A stretch of 64,000 nucleotides of DNA from Hyphomicrobiales bacterium (GCA_900465685.1 UEGR01000012.1:124001-188000), one strand, 5' to 3'. Positions 45,449 through 56,115 are shown, counted from the first letter of the stretch. A program made the numbers and translations. Notes: generated by a model not told the origin, from the sequence alone.

Positions 45449-48100
45449 ATGCGTACAGAAACCGGCCAGACATTTCGTCTCGAAGATTACCGCCCGACGC
45501 CTTACGCGATACCGGAAACGAAGCTCGACTTCACACTGGAGCCGGAAAAAACCATTGTCCGTGCCGAGCTGACAATCGAGCGCCGTCCGGGCACCACGCC
45601 CGGCACGCCACTGGTCCTCGATGGCGACGAACTCAAGCTCGTCAGCATTGCCATCAACGGCACCCCGCTTGCCGATAATAGTTATGTCGCAACACCCGAT
45701 CTCCTGACCATCAGCGATCTGCCGGAAGGTGAGCGCTTCACACTGGAAATCGTCACCGCCGTCAATCCGACGACCAACCGGCAGCTTTCAGGGCTTTATC
45801 GCAGCAGCAGCGTCTATTGCACGCAATGCGAGGCGGAAGGCTTCCGTCGCATTACCTATTATTATGACCGCCCTGACGTGCTTTCCGTCTACACGGTGCG
45901 TGTCGAAGCCGACCGTGATGCCGCGCCGATCCTGCTTTCCAATGGCAATCCGGTTGAAAACGGAACGACAAAAGGCAGTGCCGACCGGCATTATGCGGTG
46001 TGGCACGATCCGCATCCGAAGCCGTCTTATCTCTTCGCGCTTGTTGCCGGTTCGCTCGGCGTTGTGAAGGATCATTTCACCACGGCGTCTGGACGCCCGG
46101 TTGATCTCGCCATCTATGTCGAACATGGCAAGGAACAGCGCGCGTTTTACGCCATGGACGCGCTGAAGCGCTCGATGCGTTGGGATGAGGAAAAGTTCGG
46201 GCGCGAATATGATCTCGATGTTTTCAACATTGTCGCCGTGTCGGATTTCAACATGGGCGCGATGGAGAACAAGGGCCTCAATGTCTTCAACGACAAATAT
46301 GTGCTGGCCGATCCCGAAACTGCGACCGATGTGGACTATGCCGGCATCGAGGCGGTCATCGCGCACGAATATTTCCACAACTGGACCGGCAACCGCATCA
46401 CCTGCCGCGACTGGTTTCAGCTTTGCCTCAAGGAAGGGCTGACCGTCTATCGCGATCATGAATTCTCCGCCGATCAGCGCTCGCGTCCGGTAAAGCGCAT
46501 CGCCGAAGTGAAGATCCTGAAGGCGCAGCAGTTTCCGGAAGATGGCGGCCCCCTCGCCCATCCGGTGCGTCCGCGTGAATATCGTGAGATCAACAATTTC
46601 TACACGGCGACGGTCTATGAAAAAGGCTCAGAAGTCGTCCGGATGATCCGCACGATCATCGGGCCGGAACTGTTCCGCAAGGGCATGGACCTCTATTTCG
46701 AGCGCCATGACGGCGATGCTGCCACCATCGAAGATTTCATCAAGGTCTTTGCCGACGTTTCCGGGCAGGATTTCGCGCAATTCGCGCTCTGGTATGATCA
46801 GGCAGGCACACCGCGAGTGGATGCGGATTTCGACTACAACGCGACGGCTGAAACCTTCACCATCCGCCTGCGTCAGGCGCTGGCGCCAACACCCGGCCAG
46901 TCGGTGAAAAAGCCGATGCATATTCCGATTGCTTTCGGCCTTATCGGCCCGGACGGCAAGGATATGAAGCCGACTTCCGTTGAAGGCGGCGATGTGCATG
47001 ACAATGTCATTCACCTGCACCACTCATCGGAGACCATTGTTTTCCACGGCATCAAGGCGCGTCCGGTTCCCTCGCTGCTACGCGGCTTTTCCGCGCCGGT
47101 CAATCTGACCTCGCCGCTTTCCGAAGAGGACCTGACATTCCTCGCATTGAATGACAGCGATCCGGTTGCACGCTGGCAGGCCATGAACAGCATTCTCACC
47201 CGCACCCTGCTCGAGGGCGCCAAGCGCGTTCGTGGCGGCCATAAGCCGGAGCTGAATGCCAAGGTGGTGGAACTGGTTGGTCGTGTCGCGTCCGACGAGA
47301 CACTTGATCCGGCGTTCCGCGCACTCTGCCTGACCCTGCCAAGCGAAAGCGACGTGGCCCGTGAAATGGGAGACAATGTCGACCCCGACGCTATCCTTGC
47401 CAGCCGCGACCACCTGATCGCCGCTATTGCATCGGCCTATGCGGGTGATTTTGCCCGGCTATATGACGGGCTCAAGCAGACTGGCGCTTTCACGCCCGAT
47501 GCGGAAGCGGCAGGCAAGCGCGCCTTGCGCAATGCGCTGCTGGATTATTTGAGCCGCCACGAAGGCAACCAGCGTCGCGCTGCCCTGCAATATGCGGGAG
47601 CCGACAATATGACCGACCGCTTTGCGGCGCTGACGGTTCTCGTTCACCGCTTCGGCGATACGGATGAAGCGCGGGAAGCGCTCTCCAGCTTCGAACAGCG
47701 TTTCGGCAGCGACGGACTTGTCATGGACAAGTGGTTCAATGTTCAGGCCACCCGCCCCGGCGAACACGCACTGAAAACCGTGCGCCAGCTTGCCGTCCAC
47801 CGCCTGTTCTCGCTCGATAATCCAAACCGCGTGCGCTCGCTGATCGGCTCCTTCTCGGCGTCGAACCCGACCGGTTTCAATCGCAAGGACGGCGCGGCCT
47901 ATGTGTTCTTCGCCGAGACGATCCTCGCTATCGATCCCGAAAACCCGCAACTCTCTGCGCGGCTTCTGACCTCGATGCGGTCCTGGCGGTCGCTGGAAGA
48001 AACGCGGCGTGAACATGCCCGCGCGGCCCTCGCCCGCATATCGGGCGTGCCCAAACTTTCAACCGACCTGCGCGACATCGTGGATCGTACTCTCGCCTGA
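45449..48100 (+). CDS. pepN: Aminopeptidase N
   Basis: An 883-residue M1 zinc aminopeptidase. The exopeptidase motif GAMEN is at residues 270-274, and the zinc site HEYFH (His306, Glu307, His310) is followed by the third ligand Glu in LKEGLTVYRD. The C-terminal half is the helical, cup-shaped domain of the bacterial type. The start at 45449 (MRTETGQTFRLEDYRP) gives normal length; the frame extends 44 codons upstream without support. Confidence 0.96.
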   Translation: MRTETGQTFRLEDYRPTPYAIPETKLDFTLEPEKTIVRAELTIERRPGTTPGTPLVLDGDELKLVSIAINGTPLADNSYVATPDLLTISDLPEGERFTLEIVTAVNPTTNRQLSGLYRSSSVYCTQCEAEGFRRITYYYDRPDVLSVYTVRVEADRDAAPILLSNGNPVENGTTKGSADRHYAVWHDPHPKPSYLFALVAGSLGVVKDHFTTASGRPVDLAIYVEHGKEQRAFYAMDALKRSMRWDEEKFGREYDLDVFNIVAVSDFNMGAMENKGLNVFNDKYVLADPETATDVDYAGIEAVIAHEYFHNWTGNRITCRDWFQLCLKEGLTVYRDHEFSADQRSRPVKRIAEVKILKAQQFPEDGGPLAHPVRPREYREINNFYTATVYEKGSEVVRMIRTIIGPELFRKGMDLYFERHDGDAATIEDFIKVFADVSGQDFAQFALWYDQAGTPRVDADFDYNATAETFTIRLRQALAPTPGQSVKKPMHIPIAFGLIGPDGKDMKPTSVEGGDVHDNVIHLHHSSETIVFHGIKARPVPSLLRGFSAPVNLTSPLSEEDLTFLALNDSDPVARWQAMNSILTRTLLEGAKRVRGGHKPELNAKVVELVGRVASDETLDPAFRALCLTLPSESDVAREMGDNVDPDAILASRDHLIAAIASAYAGDFARLYDGLKQTGAFTPDAEAAGKRALRNALLDYLSRHEGNQRRAALQYAGADNMTDRFAALTVLVHRFGDTDEAREALSSFEQRFGSDGLVMDKWFNVQATRPGEHALKTVRQLAVHRLFSLDNPNRVRSLIGSFSASNPTGFNRKDGAAYVFFAETILAIDPENPQLSARLLTSMRSWRSLEETRREHARAALARISGVPKLSTDLRDIVDRTLA

Positions 48101-48404
48101 TTCGCGGGCGACAATCGAAGCAACCTGATTCGCTCCTGCCAGCTGCCCTTCTGCGGCTGACAGGGTGAACAGCTATGCGCTTTCGCCCTGCTCTGGCACG
48201 CTTCGGAAGCGACCAGGTTTTTCATGAGTCTTTTCATGGATTTAAGCGCGTCGGCTAAGGAACTGATTCCGGATAAAGACTTGAGATTCATAAGAAAATC
48301 AATGTCGGCGACTGGCCTTTTTTACGTCTCGTTAACGAAATCGCTGGACAGCGCGAATCACTTTTGATTCATTGAATGTATTCGGAGGTGGCGTATTCCG
48401 AATC
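48099..48404. promoter_or_regulatory. Cluster of eight GANTC sites upstream of the pleC-like kinase
   Basis: GANTC sequences start at 48099, 48127, 48236, 48265, 48285, 48355, 48366 and 48400, in a 339-base gene-free gap (48101-48439). One per 256 bases is expected at random with equal base use. GANTC is the target of the cell-cycle methyltransferase CcrM. A gttaac word (48331-48336), as in CtrA half-sites, lies among them. No gene is seen in the gap. Confidence 0.65.
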
Positions 48405-48439
48405 ACTTCACTCGCAGGCATTTCACGAGGGACCATCAG

Positions 48440-50794
48440 ATGGCGAGCACCGACGCGTATGGCGCGCCGGCGGGGGCGCATTGCGAATCCGGTCGGAAGA
48501 GAAGGAAAGGCAAGGTCTCGGGCCATGTCCGTCTTCTCGCGGGTCCGGCCTATGGCAAATTCATCTCGATGGAACCTATTCTGCGCCGCCTCGTTCCTGC
48601 GCTGATCATCATCTTCCTTGTCATTCTCGGCGTCGCTCGCGTGTTTTCCATGCTGGCCTGGCACGACGACATCGAACAGCAGCACAAGGCTTCGCTGTCG
48701 GCAGCGACCGCCAATCTGGCGCAGATGATCGAGCGCGTGGCAAACGGCACCAGCGCAGGCGCGCAGGTTTCCGCCAAGGACTTGCAGGACACCATTGCCG
48801 AGTTTCGCTCGCGCGGCCTTTCATCGTCCGGTATGACAGTTGCCATCGTTGACGGCCAGTCGTTGGTGGTCGCGGCTTCCGGCCCACTCTCCGATTTGTC
48901 CGGCAAGCCGATTGATACGATCCTGTCGGAAGCGCAGCCGCTGTTCCTCTTTGCCGAACGCGCAGGCGTGCTGAAAATTCTCCTGCAAGGCGAAGCCGCC
49001 TATGGCGCTTTGTCCAAACCGCTGACCGCGCCTTATTCCATCATCGCGACGGAAGCGGAAAATACGATCTTTGCCGAGTGGCGTCGCGCGGTCTCGCTGA
49101 ATGTCACGCTCTTTGCGGGCACCACCGGTGTCATGTTCGCCATTCTTTATGCCTATTTCAGTCAGGCGGCGCGGGCCCGCGAAGCTGACGACCTTTCCAA
49201 TCAGATCCAGCTCCGGATTGATCTCGCCATGGCGCGTGGACGCTGCGGTCTCTGGGACTGGGACATGGCGCGCGGGCGCATATACTGGTCGCGCTCCATG
49301 TATGAAATGCTGGGCTATGAAGCGCAGGACGCAGTGCTGCCATTCAGCGATGTCGCGGCAATCATCAATCCGGAAGATGGCGATCTTTATTCTCTCGCGG
49401 AGCAGGCGGCGGCTGGCGACTTCTCTCACGTGGACCGCGTGTTCCGCATGCGTCATGCGGACGGATCGTGGGTCTGGATGCGTGTGCGTGCTGATATCGC
49501 AGCGGAAGGCGACCTCCATCTGGTCGGCATCGCCTTCGACGTCAGCGAGCAGCACCGCTTTGCGCAAGCGACGGCAGAAGCCGACATGCGCATCCGCGAA
49601 GCCATCGAGAACATCTCGGAAGCCTTCATTCTGTGGGATGCCAACAACCGTCTGGTTATGGCGAATTCCAAGTTCAGCGAATATGCCGGCCTGCCGGTCT
49701 GGACACTGAAGCCGGGTGTGCCACGCAACGAAGTTGACGCTCATACGCGCCCGTTCACCTTCGAGCGCCGCATGGCCAACGAACACAATCGCGCTGGCGG
49801 GCAGACTTTCGAACGCCAGCTCAGCGATGGTCGCTGGCTACAGGTCAACGAACGCCGCACGCAGGATGGCGGTCTGGTTTCCATCGGCACCGACATTACC
49901 CAGCTCAAGCTGCATCAGGAACGTCTGGTGGATAGCGAACGCCGTCTGATGGCGACCATTCACGATCTGTCGATTGCCCGTAAGGGTGAGCGCGACCGTG
50001 TGCGCGAACTGTCCGAGCTGGCCCGTAAATACGGTCAGGAAAAGGAACGCGCCGAAGCGGCCAATCGTGCCAAGTCGGAATTCCTCGCCAATATGTCCCA
50101 TGAGCTGCGCACGCCGCTCAATGCGATCATCGGCTTTTCGGAGATGATCCAGGCGGGCACTTTCGGGCCGCTCGGTTCCGACCGCTATGAGGAATATATC
50201 AACGACATTCACACCAGCGGTAACTTCCTGCTGAACGTCATCAACGACATTCTCGATATGTCGAAGATCGAAGCCGGTCATTTCTCGCTTGATCGCGAGC
50301 AGATCGATCTTTGCCCGCTCATCAATGAGACGGTGCGCATGATTTCGCTGCAAGCCGATGAGAAGAACATCACGGTCGAAACGCGGATCGAAGACGCCAT
50401 GCAGCTCTATGCCGATCGCCGTGCGGTCAAGCAGGTGCTGATCAATCTCCTGTCCAACGCGGTCAAGTTCACGTCCCATAACGGACATATCACAGTGCGC
50501 GCCCGCAAGACCGGATCGGCCCTGTTCATGACCATTCAGGACACCGGCGTCGGCATTCCAAAATCGGCATTGAAAAAGATCGGCCAGCCGTTTGAACAGG
50601 TCGAAAACCAGTTCACCAAAACCCATAGCGGGTCAGGCCTCGGTCTCGCCATCACCCGCTCGCTGGCGGAACTGCATGGCGGCTGGCTGCGCATTCGCTC
50701 AACCGAAGGCGTCGGCACGGTGGTTGCGGTCAGCATACCCGACCGCAAGGCCGTGCAGATCAGCGGGCACAGCGCCGCTATCCACGCAGCTTAG
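48440..50794 (+). CDS. pleC: PleC-like PAS-domain sensor histidine kinase
   Basis: A 784-residue membrane histidine kinase. Two membrane spans (about 48-72 and 215-240) flank a periplasmic region; two PAS-type domains follow (about 270-385 and 395-495), a coiled coil, then HisKA with His554 ([20 protein letters not shown]) and HATPase_c ([24 protein letters not shown]). This H-box is of the PleC/DivJ type acting on DivK. Adjacent glnE and the order onward match the position of rhizobial pleC. ATG at 48440 has GAGGG nine bases upstream; ATG at 48569 is an alternative. The stop is within two bases of a repeat. Confidence 0.82.
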   Translation: MASTDAYGAPAGAHCESGRKRRKGKVSGHVRLLAGPAYGKFISMEPILRRLVPALIIIFLVILGVARVFSMLAWHDDIEQQHKASLSAATANLAQMIERVANGTSAGAQVSAKDLQDTIAEFRSRGLSSSGMTVAIVDGQSLVVAASGPLSDLSGKPIDTILSEAQPLFLFAERAGVLKILLQGEAAYGALSKPLTAPYSIIATEAENTIFAEWRRAVSLNVTLFAGTTGVMFAILYAYFSQAARAREADDLSNQIQLRIDLAMARGRCGLWDWDMARGRIYWSRSMYEMLGYEAQDAVLPFSDVAAIINPEDGDLYSLAEQAAAGDFSHVDRVFRMRHADGSWVWMRVRADIAAEGDLHLVGIAFDVSEQHRFAQATAEADMRIREAIENISEAFILWDANNRLVMANSKFSEYAGLPVWTLKPGVPRNEVDAHTRPFTFERRMANEHNRAGGQTFERQLSDGRWLQVNERRTQDGGLVSIGTDITQLKLHQERLVDSERRLMATIHDLSIARKGERDRVRELSELARKYGQEKERAEAANRAKSEFLANMSHELRTPLNAIIGFSEMIQAGTFGPLGSDRYEEYINDIHTSGNFLLNVINDILDMSKIEAGHFSLDREQIDLCPLINETVRMISLQADEKNITVETRIEDAMQLYADRRAVKQVLINLLSNAVKFTSHNGHITVRARKTGSALFMTIQDTGVGIPKSALKKIGQPFEQVENQFTKTHSGSGLGLAITRSLAELHGGWLRIRSTEGVGTVVAVSIPDRKAVQISGHSAAIHAA

Positions 50795-50840
50795 AGCGCA
50801 TCCCGAAAAGTGTGAAACGGTTTTCGGAAAAGATGCGCGT
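50795..50840. repeat. Short dispersed repeat, module B copy
   Basis: agcgcatcccgaaaagtgtg... to ...agatgcgcgt, matching the inverted module B of 55953-55998 and the complement of 9721-9762. It begins immediately after the pleC-like stop and ends 12 bases before the convergent glnE stop. Module A is absent here. Confidence 0.8.
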
Positions 50841-50851
50841 TAATTAAAGAA

Positions 50852-53794
50852 TCAAGCGCTTACAAGCTTTTCAAAACTTGCGCGGACTTCCTTCGCCAGT
50901 TCGGTCAGATGATGTTCAACGCGCTTGATATCCGGCATATCGGCAGCGCGACAGAGAAGATCGATCATACCCGGAATGAACTCGTCTCGCGGCGCATCGC
51001 TTCCAAGGCATAAGCGAATGGTCTGGCTTAAATTCGTATAAAGCCGATGCGCTTCGACCAGACTGTCGGCGAGCGCGGGTTCGGCATAGGCCGGGTCGAG
51101 CGAGCCAAGAACCTCTTCCGTTCCCAGCGGGCGCGGCTTCTTGGTAACGTTCCCAACCAGAACCGCGAATTGCGCGATGAATTCCAGATCGACAATGCCG
51201 CCGGGCTTCAGCTTGAAATCCCAGTCATCACGCGGCGGCTTTTCCTGATAGATCAGGTCGCGCATTTCGCGCACGTCCTTGGCGATCTTCTTCACGTCAC
51301 GCGGTGCTGACAGCACCTCGTCGATCTCCGCCGTGATATGCGCAATGAAGCTCTCGTCGCCATGGATCGCGCGCGCGCGCGTGAGCGCCATATGCTCCCA
51401 GGTCCAGGCCTCTGTCCGCTGATACTTGCCGAAGGATTCGATATGGGTAGCGACAGGACCCTTGTTGCCAGAAGGCCGCAAACGCATGTCGACTTCATAA
51501 AGCACACCTTCCGCCGTCGGTGCGGACAGAGCGGCGATCAGGCGTTGCGTCAGGCGAATATAATATTGCGACGGAGCGAGCGGCTTTTCACCGTCTGATT
51601 CATCGGCATCCGTGTCGTGATCGTAAAGCAGGATCAGATCGACATCGGAACCCGCAGTCAGTTCACGACTGCCAAGCTTGCCCATGGCGAGCAGCGCCGA
51701 TTTCGCGCCTTTGACCTTGCCGTGGCGACGCTGCAATTCGGCTTCCACAGCCTCAAATGCCTTACCGATCATCAGTTCAGCCAGGTCGGAAAAAGCGCGC
51801 CCGGCACGGACGCCGTCAATCGCGCTCGTCAGCAAGCGAATGCCGATCAGGAAACGATGCTCTGCCGCAAAGATGCGCAGCCGATCCAGCACTTCCTCGT
51901 AGTCGGTCGCCGCTCCGAGGAACACACGCAGTCGTTCTTCCAAATAGGAGCGGGTCGGCATCTCTGAAAAGATTGCCGGGTCAAGCAGACCGTCAAAAAC
52001 ATGCGGATTGCGCGTGATGATTTCGGCCAGCCGCGGCGCGGCGCTCATGATCATCACAAGCAGATTGAGCAGGCGCGGATTGGATTGGAGCAGGCTGAAA
52101 AGCTGGATGCCCGCTGGAAGCCCTTGCAGAAAACTATCGAAACGCAACAACGACTCGTCGGCGCGCTTGGTCTCGGCGAAGGCATTGAGGAGCGCAGGTG
52201 TCAGTTCGGTCAGGCGCTCGCGCGCTTCCGCCGACTGGGTGGCGCGATAGCGCCCGAAATGCCAGGTGCGGATAACCCGGCAGATGTCGCTTGGGCGCTC
52301 ATAGCCCATGGCGGCAAGCGTCTCCAGCGTACCCGGATCATCCACATCGCCGGTAAAGACGAGATTGCCCGTCGAGGTGCCGAGTTCCGGCGCCTGCTCA
52401 AAAAGAGCCGCATAGTGCTTTTCAACGATCTTGAGCGCATCGAGGAAAACTTCCGAAAACTCAGCCGGATTGGCATAGCCCATCATATGGGCGACACGAG
52501 CAAAGCCTTCATCGTCTTCAGGAAGGATATGGGTCTGCTCGTCGGCGATCATCTGGATGCGGTGTTCCACATCGCGCAGGAAGTAATATTCCTTGGCCAG
52601 CGCATCTCGCGCCTTTTCCGTGATCCAGCCGCGCTCCGCCAACTGGCCCAGCATCGGCACAGTCTGATTGCCGCGCAGTTCCGGAAAGCGCCCGCCAGCA
52701 ATCAGCTGCTGGGTCTGGACGAAGAACTCGATCTCGCGGATACCCCCGCGACCGAGCTTCACATTGTGACCGCGAACGGCAATGTCGCCATGGCCCTTAT
52801 GGGCGTGGATTTGGCGCTTGATCGAATGAACATCGGCAATCGCCGCATAATCGAGATATTTGCGCCAGACATAAGGAGAGAGTTCGGCCAGCACCTGACG
52901 ACCGGAGGCGCGATCACCGGCGACGGGACGCGCCTTGATCATGGCGGCGCGCTCCCAGTTCTGGCCGCGCCCTTCGTAATAATGCAGCGCCGCGCCAACA
53001 GGAATCGCAAGCGGCGTCGACCCCGGATCAGGACGCAAGCGAAGATCGACGCGGAAGACATAGCCATCCGCCGTGCGATCCTGAAGGATGCGGACAAGAC
53101 GCCGCGTCAGGCGCGAAAACGTGTCAACGCATTCATACGGATCTCCGATGGCCGGTTTGGTTTCGTCGATAAAGACGATCAGGTCGATATCGGAGGAATA
53201 GTTCAGTTCGCGCGCGCCGAACTTGCCCATGCCCAGCACGATCCAGCCGCAGTCCTTGTCGGGCTTGTTGCGGTCGGGCAGATTGATTTTCCTAGCAGCA
53301 TCCGCATCGCGCAGCAAAAAGCGCACGGCAGCGCCGGTACAGGCTTCAGCCAGATCTGTCAGCCAGCCGGTGGTGGCTTCCGTATTGAAAATCTGGGCCA
53401 GATCGCAAAGCGCGATCAGCACATGCGCTTCGCGTTTGAAGCGGCGCAGATCGGTCATGAGCGACGCTTCGCTCGCGCCCTCCTCCATGCCGCAGAGCGA
53501 AACCGTCGCGAGAATGTCGTGCAACGCAGTTTCGGGCGAAGCAGAAACAATGCGGCTCAGAATAGAGGGATGCCGAGTCAGCGCCTCACGAATGAAAGGC
53601 GACAGATCGAGCACCGCCGACAGGAAGGCCGAAGCCTTCTTCTTTTCCAGCAGAGCGGCGACATCTGACAGCTCGTCCTCACGGGACCGCTCTATCAGGT
53701 CGGCGAAGAAGGATCGCGCCCGATCAGGATCGAGCGGCGTCAGCGCACAAAGGTCTCTCTCGAAAAACAGTTCCTTTGTATCGTCAGCCGCCAT
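50852..53794 (-). CDS. glnE: Bifunctional glutamine synthetase adenylyltransferase/deadenylase
   Basis: A 980-residue GlnE controlling glutamine synthetase by adenylylation and its removal. Two nucleotidyltransferase domains are intact: deadenylase MGKFGARELNYSSDIDLIVF (N-terminal) and adenylylase MGKLGSRELTAGSDVDLILL (C-terminal), each followed by RLRP segments (VDLRLRPDP and VDMRLRPSG). GAGGGG nine bases ahead supports the start. It lies 19 bases downstream of the histidine kinase gene and may share its transcript. Confidence 0.97.
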   Translation of the reverse strand: MAADDTKELFFERDLCALTPLDPDRARSFFADLIERSREDELSDVAALLEKKKASAFLSAVLDLSPFIREALTRHPSILSRIVSASPETALHDILATVSLCGMEEGASEASLMTDLRRFKREAHVLIALCDLAQIFNTEATTGWLTDLAEACTGAAVRFLLRDADAARKINLPDRNKPDKDCGWIVLGMGKFGARELNYSSDIDLIVFIDETKPAIGDPYECVDTFSRLTRRLVRILQDRTADGYVFRVDLRLRPDPGSTPLAIPVGAALHYYEGRGQNWERAAMIKARPVAGDRASGRQVLAELSPYVWRKYLDYAAIADVHSIKRQIHAHKGHGDIAVRGHNVKLGRGGIREIEFFVQTQQLIAGGRFPELRGNQTVPMLGQLAERGWITEKARDALAKEYYFLRDVEHRIQMIADEQTHILPEDDEGFARVAHMMGYANPAEFSEVFLDALKIVEKHYAALFEQAPELGTSTGNLVFTGDVDDPGTLETLAAMGYERPSDICRVIRTWHFGRYRATQSAEARERLTELTPALLNAFAETKRADESLLRFDSFLQGLPAGIQLFSLLQSNPRLLNLLVMIMSAAPRLAEIITRNPHVFDGLLDPAIFSEMPTRSYLEERLRVFLGAATDYEEVLDRLRIFAAEHRFLIGIRLLTSAIDGVRAGRAFSDLAELMIGKAFEAVEAELQRRHGKVKGAKSALLAMGKLGSRELTAGSDVDLILLYDHDTDADESDGEKPLAPSQYYIRLTQRLIAALSAPTAEGVLYEVDMRLRPSGNKGPVATHIESFGKYQRTEAWTWEHMALTRARAIHGDESFIAHITAEIDEVLSAPRDVKKIAKDVREMRDLIYQEKPPRDDWDFKLKPGGIVDLEFIAQFAVLVGNVTKKPRPLGTEEVLGSLDPAYAEPALADSLVEAHRLYTNLSQTIRLCLGSDAPRDEFIPGMIDLLCRAADMPDIKRVEHHLTELAKEVRASFEKLVSA

Positions 53795-53813
53795 GATCCC
53801 CTCTTACATTTTG

Positions 53814-55220
53814 CTATTTCACCTCGCCATGCGGCAACGGAAACTCCAGAACGGCACGCAATCCCGGTTCGTTGCTTTCAAGACGAAGCGCGCCACCGTG
53901 CAACTTCATGACCGCCTTGGCAAGACTCAAACCGAGGCCGGAACCCGGCTGTGTGCGGCTTTCCTCAAGACGGACGAAACGTTCTGTCGCCTGTTCGCGT
54001 TTTTCCTCCGGAATGCCCGGCCCGTTATCGGCAACGATGATCCGCACCCAGTTGGCGTCGCGCTCCATGGCAAGCGACACATTGGCCTCGCGCTCCTCGC
54101 CACCGGCATATTTGATCGCATTGTCCACGAGATTGGAAACCGTCTGACCAACCAGTTCGCGGTTGATATGCAGCACCACCTCGTCCAAGGCACCAAGCGT
54201 CAGCTTTACATTCGCATCTTCCGCGACAGGCTCATACATTTCCGCCACATCTCGCACGATGGGCGCGACGGGCAGGTCTTCGAGGTTTTCCGCCGAATAA
54301 CCGGCTTCCAGACGCGAGATCATCAGGATTGCATTGAAGGTGCGGATCAGCTGATCCGACTCACTGATGATATCTTCAAGCGCCTCGCGATATTCGGGAC
54401 CGGCCTTCTTGCCGGCCAAAGCTTCCTCGGCGCGGTTGCGCAGACGAGTGAGCGGCGTCTTGAGGTCATGGGCAATATTGTCGGAAACCTGCTTCAGTCC
54501 TTCGTTCAGCTCCAATATGCGCCCGAGCATTACGTTGAGATTGCCTGATAGACGGTCGAACTCATCGCCGGAACCGTTGACCGGCAAACGTCCGGTCAGG
54601 TCACCATCCATGATGCGCTGCGAAGCCTTGGACACGTCATCAATGCGCTTCAAGGCGCGACGTCCGACAAAGAGCCAGATCAGCAGAGCGCCTGCACCCA
54701 TAATGCCCAGCGCCAGCATCAACGAGCTACGGATGATATCGCGAAACCGCTCTGGCTCACCAAGATCACGCCCAACCAGCAGACGCATGCCGTTCGGCAG
54801 AGCAATCACCACGGCGACGGCGCGGTGGTCGCTTTCCGTCCCCTGCTCACCATAGCGCTTATAGACGAAGGCCCGCTCGACAATGCCATCCGTGTCCAGC
54901 ACGCCGGGCTCTACGCTTTCGACATTGCCTGCCAGAATGCGCCCCGATGGATCGGCAACCAGATAGAGATAAGCGCCCGGCTGGCGCGAACGATAGTCGA
55001 TGCTGCGCACAAGCTGCGGAATACCGCCGCGCGCATAGCTCTTGCCGATGCTCGCCACTTCTTCACCCAGCGCCTGTTGTGTCTGGGCAGTGAGAATCGA
55101 AGCGGACAGATTGGTCATGTAGAAGACCAAAGCGACAGCGCCGACGACAAAGAGAAGCAGATAAAGAGCCGACAGACGCACCGCCGTGGTGCGCATAAGC
55201 GCAGAAAACCGACCCATCAA
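53814..55220 (-). CDS. HAMP-domain sensor histidine kinase
   Basis: A 468-residue kinase: two membrane spans (about 12-35 and 165-190), a periplasmic sensor between, HAMP (about 190-245, RIDDVSKASQRIMDGDLTGRL), H-box DNIAHDLKTPLTRLRNRAEE, and HATPase_c with NLVDNAIKYA, NGPGIP and GSGLGLSLAKAV. It overlaps the response regulator gene by four bases (ATGA), so they are a pair. Position beside degP suggests an envelope-stress role, which is inference. Confidence 0.9.
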   Translation of the reverse strand: MMGRFSALMRTTAVRLSALYLLLFVVGAVALVFYMTNLSASILTAQTQQALGEEVASIGKSYARGGIPQLVRSIDYRSRQPGAYLYLVADPSGRILAGNVESVEPGVLDTDGIVERAFVYKRYGEQGTESDHRAVAVVIALPNGMRLLVGRDLGEPERFRDIIRSSLMLALGIMGAGALLIWLFVGRRALKRIDDVSKASQRIMDGDLTGRLPVNGSGDEFDRLSGNLNVMLGRILELNEGLKQVSDNIAHDLKTPLTRLRNRAEEALAGKKAGPEYREALEDIISESDQLIRTFNAILMISRLEAGYSAENLEDLPVAPIVRDVAEMYEPVAEDANVKLTLGALDEVVLHINRELVGQTVSNLVDNAIKYAGGEEREANVSLAMERDANWVRIIVADNGPGIPEEKREQATERFVRLEESRTQPGSGLGLSLAKAVMKLHGGALRLESNEPGLRAVLEFPLPHGEVK

Positions 55221-55921
55221 TCCACCTTGGCGGCGGTCTGTTTTGTACGCCCGGCCTTCAACATGTAACCGGCGCCGCGCACCGTATGCAGTAGCGGGCC
55301 GTCAAAGCCCTTTTCGATCTTGGACCGCAGGCGCGAAATATGCACGTCGATCACATTGGTCTGTGGGTCGAAGTGATAATCCCAGACATTTTCAAGCAGC
55401 ATGGTGCGGGTCACAACCTGACCGGCGTGACGCATGAGATATTCAAGCAGACGGAATTCACGCGGTTGCAGCGTGATGTCAACATCCTGACGGCGCGCGG
55501 TATGCGCTAGCCTGTCGAGTTCGAGATCGCCGACGCGATAAATCGTGTCGGCCTCGCGTGGGCTGGAACGGCGCTGCAACACTTCCACACGCGCCAGCAG
55601 CTCAGAAAACGCATAAGGCTTGGTCAGATAATCGTCGCCACCGGCACGCAGGCCCGTCACGCGATCATCCACTTCACCGAGCGCCGATAGAATCAGCACG
55701 GGCGTTTCCATGCCCTTGGCACGCAGGCCAGCCACAACGGAAAGCCCGTCGCGCTTCGGCAGCATGCGGTCTACGACCAGCACGTCATAAGTGCCATTTT
55801 CGGCCAATGTGTAGCCGGTCTCGCCGTCACCGGCGATATCTGCCGAATGCCCGGCTTCGCTGAAAGCTTTCTCCAGATAACGAGCAGCTTCGCGGTCATC
55901 TTCAATAACGAGAATTTTCAT
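55217..55921 (-). CDS. OmpR-family response regulator
   Basis: A 234-residue response regulator. The receiver has acidic pocket Asp8-Asp9, phospho-acceptor Asp51 (VVDRMLP), Ser79 and Lys101 (LTKPY). The C-terminal winged helix shows LTLQPREFRLLEYLM-type spacing (here ITLQPREFRLLEYLMRH) and DVHISRLRSKI. It lies immediately upstream of its kinase and about 195 bases downstream of degP, with a composite repeat in between. Confidence 0.93.
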   Translation of the reverse strand: MKILVIEDDREAARYLEKAFSEAGHSADIAGDGETGYTLAENGTYDVLVVDRMLPKRDGLSVVAGLRAKGMETPVLILSALGEVDDRVTGLRAGGDDYLTKPYAFSELLARVEVLQRRSSPREADTIYRVGDLELDRLAHTARRQDVDITLQPREFRLLEYLMRHAGQVVTRTMLLENVWDYHFDPQTNVIDVHISRLRSKIEKGFDGPLLHTVRGAGYMLKAGRTKQTAAKVD

Positions 55922-55952
55922 GGCGCCACTTATAAATTACATTCGGAGATAA

Positions 55953-56049
55953 AGCACATCCCGAAAAGTGTAAGACGGTTTTCGGATAAGATGTGCGCAA
56001 ACAAAAACTTAGAGCGCAGATCTGATACAATCAGATCGAAACGCGCTCT
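55953..56049. repeat. Composite short dispersed repeat, copy 2
   Basis: Inverted counterpart of 9671-9762: module B at 55953-55998 (agcacatcccgaaaagtg... atgtgcgc), then 12 bases, then module A at 56011-56049 (agagcgcagatctgat and its own inverted end cgaaacgcgctct). Module A here is a fuller palindrome than at copy 1. It lies between degP and the response regulator. Confidence 0.82.
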
Positions 56050-56054
56050 AAGAT

Positions 56055-56082
56055 GATGCCAGGCAGTTACCCGCCTGGCATC
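56055..56082 (-). terminator. Hairpin after degP
   Basis: gatgccaggc and gcctggcatc form a perfect 10-bp stem with an eight-base loop, 33 bases past the degP stop. No T-run follows on the minus strand, so it may act as a weak terminator or transcript end. Confidence 0.5.
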
Positions 56083-56115
56083 CAGTTCATCAAAAGTCGC
56101 TGCGGATGCCGGTCA

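Noticed and set aside
52001..53668. 555-residue plus-strand open frame inside glnE
   Set aside because: Antisense shadow of the G+C-rich codons of glnE; the glnE motifs are unambiguous.
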